Source: Clostridia bacterium
GTDB taxonomy: Bacteria; Bacillota; Clostridia; Oscillospirales; Acutalibacteraceae
Direction of reading: 5' to 3'
NCBI GenBank assembly: GCA_017428525.1
Contig: JAFRQQ010000008.1
Coordinates: forward strand, 1-64,000
Length of the DNA stretch: 64,000 nt
Under the pieces are notes generated by a model. The model did no database searches, was not told where the DNA came from, and worked only from the letters and a program-made list of their open reading frames with translations. The position numbers were made by a program, and so were the translations under genes. Shown piece after piece: positions 60,531 through 64,000 of this stretch. How positions within the stretch are numbered: position 1 is the first letter of the stretch; the number at the start of each line of letters is the position of its first letter.

Positions 60531-62954
60531 ATGGAACAACAGATACGACTGTGCATCTTCGGTGATCCCGCCGCTGACACAGCGGATCTCAGATCCCTGC
60601 TGTTCGGCAGATCCGACGCACCGGAGCCCGAACTGTATCCCGATCACGAAGCCTTTTGCGCGGCCGTTGTCAACGCCGCACAATCAGAGGGCGGCACCGT
60701 CATTGCCGCTGCCTTTTCCGGCAGCTACACGGCCGCCAAGCTGCGCCTGATCAAAGCCTTCGGCTGCAAGGCCGTCAAGAGCAAGCCCATCCTCGCCGCG
60801 CTGGAAGGCAGCGGGCTGGAGGGCCGCGCGGCGGACCTGGAATCCGCCGTGCCCGCAGGCGCAACGGTCTTCCCCGGGCCGCAGGGCCGGTATTCCGCCT
60901 TCGCGTTCCGCGGCGGCAACAGCCGTGTGCTGTTTCTGCCCGCCGACGCGCAGCTGCTTTCCGCGCTGCCGCTGGACGCCGTCCGGCAGGAGCTGCCCAT
61001 TTCAAGGGTGCCCACCAAGGCAGAGCAGCTGGCAGCGGATGTGCGCGCCGTGGTCGCCCGCGGAAAGAAGATCGCCGTGGCGGACACGGAAGAAGCTGCG
61101 CTGCTGCTGAAGGTCATTCTCGCGGCGCCGCAGGCGGAGGAAGTCTTCTTTCCCACGCAGATCAAGGGCGGCAAAAAGAAAAAGCACACGGATATCCATG
61201 CGCAGGCCAGAGCCGCCAAGGAGGCGGCGGACGCGGACCTCGGCGTTGCCGTTTCCGAACTGCAGACGGACGCGGCCGGTGATTCCTATATCACGGTCAG
61301 CGTCGCGGATTCCGACTGCGCAAAGGCAGCGGATGTCTACGCCGTGCCCGATGAATCGGAGCAGCAGCTGGCCACGGCGGCCGTGCTGCAGGTCTGCAGC
61401 ATGATGAACGAGCTCTCCGCCGAGGACACGCTGAACCCGCCGACCGACGCCGTGCCGAAGAAAAAAGGCATGCGCAAATCCCTGCTGTTTGCCATTCTCG
61501 GCATCGTGGCCGCGCTGATTCTCTGCGGCGTGCTGATCTTTGTGATGGGCAGCCGCTCCAACGCGATCGAAACCGGCAGCCTGCGCACCGACGCGGCGGG
61601 GCACGACAGCATCCTGGAATCCGATCTTCTGGAGGATGACGTCAAGGAGCGCGGCGACAGCGGCCGTCTCGATGACGACGAGGATATGACGCATTCGTTC
61701 TTTGACGGCATTTCCAACGCGATCGACAACCGCGCCGCAGCCGCAAGCACCTCCACCGAGGCGCAGACGATGCTCTCCGGCCTTGTTACCACCGTCATTC
61801 AGGTGGCGGCCAATCGCAGCCTTCCGGCAACGACCACGCTCAAGAGCACAGCCGCGGCAAACCGCACGCCCGCCGCGAAAACGACGACGGCAGCAGCGGC
61901 CGCAACCACCTTCGTGATCAATCCGCCGCTCGCCGCGACGGTCAGCACCACCAAGGGTGCGGCGACCACCACGGCAAAGCCGACCACCACGACCACCAAG
62001 CCCACCACCTCGACCACGAAGCCGACCACGCGCATCACCGCGGGCGACGTCGATGTGGGCAAGGGCGTCACCAGCAACACCGTGACGCCGGACCGCAAGG
62101 TGCCTGCGGGCTCGCAGGGCGTGTTTGTGTTCAAGGCCTACGGCTGGGGCCACGGCGTTGGCATGAGCCAGCAGGGCGCGATCGTCATGGCGCGCAACAA
62201 CGGGAGCAACTATGCGCAGATCCTGCAGCATTATTATCCCGGCACGGAAATCCTTTCCGACAGCACCACGCCGTCGAGCGTCGTCTACGGCGGCACGGAG
62301 ATCCCGCTGATCCCCTATCTCTGCCGCTCCACCAAGGCGGAAATCGGCGACGATTCCCCCATTGAAGCAATCAAGGCGCAGATGATCGTCATCTACACCT
62401 TTGCCAAATACTATAATTACAAGGTGAATTCCTCCCTGCACGCCTACAAATCCTCTTATGATTATCAGGGCACGCGCATTTATGAGGCCTGCATGGAGGT
62501 GCTGGGCATCAGCAGCGAGGGCGAAACGCCGCAGGCCCTGTACGTTGCCTACAACGGCAAGCCCGCCGCGACGAGCTATTTTGACACGGCGGCCGGCAAA
62601 ACGACCTCGGCCAGCAGCGTCTGGGGCAATCCGGACAGCATGTATCCCTACATGACCGGCGGCGTGCCGAGCCCGGAGCCCGTGATGGTTTCCACCCGCA
62701 CGTTTACGGCGGAGGAAATGCGCAGCTTCATCGAAAGCTACGGCGCAAAGAAGGGCGTCAATTACAATCTCGGCAGCGATCCCTCCACCTGGCTGGAGAT
62801 CGTGGAGCACGACGCCTCTTATAGCAGCAACATCGGTTATGTGACGACCATGCGGGTCGGCGACAAGCAGATGCGCGGCGACACCTTTCGCAGCAACCTG
62901 CTTGGGTACCGTCTGAAATCCCATTGCTTTACCTTCGAATACATTCCCGCATAA
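60531..62954 (+). CDS. CinA-like domain + TM + circularly permuted SpoIID/LytB domain
   Basis: An 807-residue protein. Residues about 1-305 resemble a decayed CinA: AVPAGATVFPGPQGRYSAFAF matches the CinA segment with FPNPNG, KKIAVADTEEAALLLKVI matches the deamidase start TIATAESCTAGLIS, and ADADLGVAVSE ... SYITVSVADSD matches ADLGLSVTG ... LCYIALDTAD; the catalytic residues are lost. A TM helix is at about 312-335 (LLFAILGIVAALILCGVLIFVM). A Thr-rich linker spans about 430-510. The exterior domain has GWGHGVGMSQQGA (His541) before IEAIKAQMIVIYTFAKYY, the reverse of canonical SpoIID order; Glu604 (TKAEIG) may be the catalytic Glu. Last gene of the operon. Confidence 0.85.
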   Translation: MEQQIRLCIFGDPAADTADLRSLLFGRSDAPEPELYPDHEAFCAAVVNAAQSEGGTVIAAAFSGSYTAAKLRLIKAFGCKAVKSKPILAALEGSGLEGRAADLESAVPAGATVFPGPQGRYSAFAFRGGNSRVLFLPADAQLLSALPLDAVRQELPISRVPTKAEQLAADVRAVVARGKKIAVADTEEAALLLKVILAAPQAEEVFFPTQIKGGKKKKHTDIHAQARAAKEAADADLGVAVSELQTDAAGDSYITVSVADSDCAKAADVYAVPDESEQQLATAAVLQVCSMMNELSAEDTLNPPTDAVPKKKGMRKSLLFAILGIVAALILCGVLIFVMGSRSNAIETGSLRTDAAGHDSILESDLLEDDVKERGDSGRLDDDEDMTHSFFDGISNAIDNRAAAASTSTEAQTMLSGLVTTVIQVAANRSLPATTTLKSTAAANRTPAAKTTTAAAAATTFVINPPLAATVSTTKGAATTTAKPTTTTTKPTTSTTKPTTRITAGDVDVGKGVTSNTVTPDRKVPAGSQGVFVFKAYGWGHGVGMSQQGAIVMARNNGSNYAQILQHYYPGTEILSDSTTPSSVVYGGTEIPLIPYLCRSTKAEIGDDSPIEAIKAQMIVIYTFAKYYNYKVNSSLHAYKSSYDYQGTRIYEACMEVLGISSEGETPQALYVAYNGKPAATSYFDTAAGKTTSASSVWGNPDSMYPYMTGGVPSPEPVMVSTRTFTAEEMRSFIESYGAKKGVNYNLGSDPSTWLEIVEHDASYSSNIGYVTTMRVGDKQMRGDTFRSNLLGYRLKSHCFTFEYIPA

Positions 62955-63008
62955 CACCGCCTCCCCGGGTGAGGCGATTCAGCACACATTTTTTGATAAA
63001 AATGAAAC

Positions 63009-63061
63009 AGGATCTCCGAAGCAAACCGGTTTTTGGCCGGCATGTCAGGAGATCCTTTTTT
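63009..63061 (+). terminator. Terminator of the nifS-sortase-SpoIID operon
   Basis: AGGATCTCC (63009-63017) pairs with GGAGATCCT (63048-63056) and a CCGG/GGCCGG-type inner stem lies between them. TTTTTT follows. A second small GC hairpin sits at 62958-62976 just after the stop codon. Confidence 0.85.
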
Positions 63062-63196
63062 ATTGGCGAAAGCACCAAGCGGGTTCCCGTGCAATGCCAA
63101 CGGTATTATTGAATCATTTCGTGCTTTTTTCGATTTTGCGCTTCTACCCAGAACGCGTGGTTTTTATATGTTTTTTTAAATTATTGCGCGTAAAGA

Positions 63197-63236
63197 GCCG
63201 CCGATTGCGCCCTGCAGCGCCCCCGGCGGCCGTTTT
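63197..63236. terminator. Hairpin downstream of the zinc-ribbon gene
   Basis: GCCGCCG (63197-63203) pairs with CGGCGGC (63224-63230), with an inner GCGC pair. GTTTTT follows on plus, and TCTTTA on minus, where it would terminate the zinc-ribbon gene. Confidence 0.6.
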
Positions 63237-63253
63237 TATGCTCAGACACAAGT

Positions 63254-63994
63254 TTAAAAATATAAACCATAGCTTTCACCGTCATTTGTGGTGACGATTT
63301 TAAAGCTGCCAATGGCATCGCCGTAATCCATCGTAACAGTATAGGTGATTTTCGTGTAATAATCCCCATAATATCGATCAACTTCTATATTGCTGATGGT
63401 TCCCTCTCGGATCTTCTCTTTATAAGTTTGATTGATATACGCACACAGATCCGCCGAGGCGTCTTTCCACAGTTTTTTGTCGCCTGCCTGATAGAGCATA
63501 TCGACGCAGGCGTAGAGATTATCCTGCAGCAAATATTCCTGCAGCTCCGCCTTTCGTTCTTTGGTGATTCGCCCCGCGGTCACCGTGCCGCCGACCAGGG
63601 CCAACACAAGCGTGAGCGCCACGGTCGCAAGGAAAAGCCAGAGCCCTTTTCTTGTTTTTGCGCGGTGCTCCGCGCGCTGCTCGGCCAGCTCCTGCGCCGC
63701 CTCCGCCGCCAGCGCATCGGCAACCGCTTTCTTTTCCGCGAGTTGCTCGGGATCGAGCGCGGCAAAAACCGTTTCCCGCGCCGCGCCGCAGGCGGTGCAG
63801 GCCGTCTCCTCCTGCAGGTTCACGCCACCGCAGGTACATCGCCAGAGGTTTTCCCACGTGTCGGGCACGCGCGCGGCAGCCGGCGTCGTTTCGTCGCGGT
63901 AGACCTCTACCAGCTCGCCGGTGAGCAGCGCCTCGAGCAGCGGCTTCTGCACGTCGATTTCTTCAAACGGCGTTTCGTTGACCCACTTAGACAT
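63254..63994 (-). CDS. Zinc-ribbon single-pass membrane protein
   Basis: A 246-residue protein, start ATG 63994 close to the window edge with GGTGAT ahead, so an upstream extension cannot be excluded. Residues 50-70 form a RanBP2/zinc-ribbon finger: WRCTCGGVNLQEETACTACGAA. A charged helix (about 85-118; EKKAVADALAAEAAQELAEQRAEHRAK) precedes one TM helix (LWLFLATVALTLVLALVGG, about 122-142). The exterior part is a small alpha/beta domain (about 150-246) with VDRYYGDYYTKITYTVTM. No family recognised; the layout (cytosolic zinc finger, TM, exterior beta domain) is common in clostridia with unknown function. Confidence 0.72.
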   Translation of the reverse strand: MSKWVNETPFEEIDVQKPLLEALLTGELVEVYRDETTPAAARVPDTWENLWRCTCGGVNLQEETACTACGAARETVFAALDPEQLAEKKAVADALAAEAAQELAEQRAEHRAKTRKGLWLFLATVALTLVLALVGGTVTAGRITKERKAELQEYLLQDNLYACVDMLYQAGDKKLWKDASADLCAYINQTYKEKIREGTISNIEVDRYYGDYYTKITYTVTMDYGDAIGSFKIVTTNDGESYGLYF

Positions 63995-64000
63995 ATCACC

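Overview
The window reads as one high-GC chromosomal segment from an anaerobic Gram-positive bacterium (Bacillota, class Clostridia, most like a gut Oscillospirales/Ruminococcaceae relative). The grounds are strong AGGAGG ribosome sites, extended -10 sigma-A promoters, a T-box leader on thrS, a bifurcating-type [FeFe] hydrogenase operon, a flavodiiron/rubredoxin oxygen-detoxifying protein, class B sortases, and several host- or plant-glycan glycosidases (two GH29 fucosidases, a GH130 phosphorylase, a GH42-like enzyme). No rRNA, tRNA, CRISPR array, IS element or prophage was seen. Assignments come from reading motifs; no search was run.

Layout. 1-2025 (-): truncated secreted repeat protein. 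2.3-9.1 kb (+): solute:sodium symporter with an amidohydrolase, then a GH42-like enzyme, an XRE regulator and a GH29 fucosidase, each group behind a strong promoter carrying a palindrome. 9.1-12 kb: ArsC-like protein (-), then cca-femX (+). 12-14.4 kb (-): ECF importer S component plus a fused double ATPase, with no T component nearby. 14.4-17 kb (-): rpmH-rnpA-yidD-yidC-jag. 17.3-18.9 kb (+): BspA-type leucine-rich-repeat protein. 19-21.5 kb (-): apgM-like gene and metY. 21.6-29.3 kb: secreted Fn3-like protein, GH130, DUF4097-like protein, flavodiiron protein, M6 protease, lipoprotein. 29.4-35.6 kb (-): rny, ymdB, ttcA-like, acetyltransferase, pncA-nadE-pncB (NAD salvage). 35.9-39.4 kb (+): T-box-thrS and a second GH29. 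39.5-40.7 kb: an AT-richer pair, a CFI-box protein and a small XRE protein. 41.4-49.6 kb (-): ten-gene hydrogenase operon. 49.9-52.2 kb (+): RlmI-like methyltransferase and a PfkB kinase, then a structured non-coding element. 52.7-63 kb (+): nifS/nifZ-thiI-cinA-sortase-giant sortase-permuted SpoIID protein. 63.2-64 kb (-): zinc-ribbon membrane protein.

The most unusual part is the end of the 52.7-63 kb operon. Its last gene encodes a protein whose cytoplasmic N-terminus looks like a decayed CinA (an intact cinA lies three genes upstream) and whose extracellular C-terminus looks like a circularly permuted SpoIID/LytB domain: the GHGVGMSQ segment comes before, instead of after, the E...EAIKAQ segment. 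Just upstream is a class B sortase with about 725 residues of acidic, repetitive, presumably cytosolic sequence. These three membrane proteins may form an undescribed cell-envelope system. Second-tier signals are a 19-bp tandem repeat array and a perfect 20-bp palindrome ahead of the GH42-like gene, a raiA-like structured RNA candidate at 52.3-52.5 kb, and the hydrogenase operon with its putative sensory hydrogenase, two DRTGG and two ATPase proteins.
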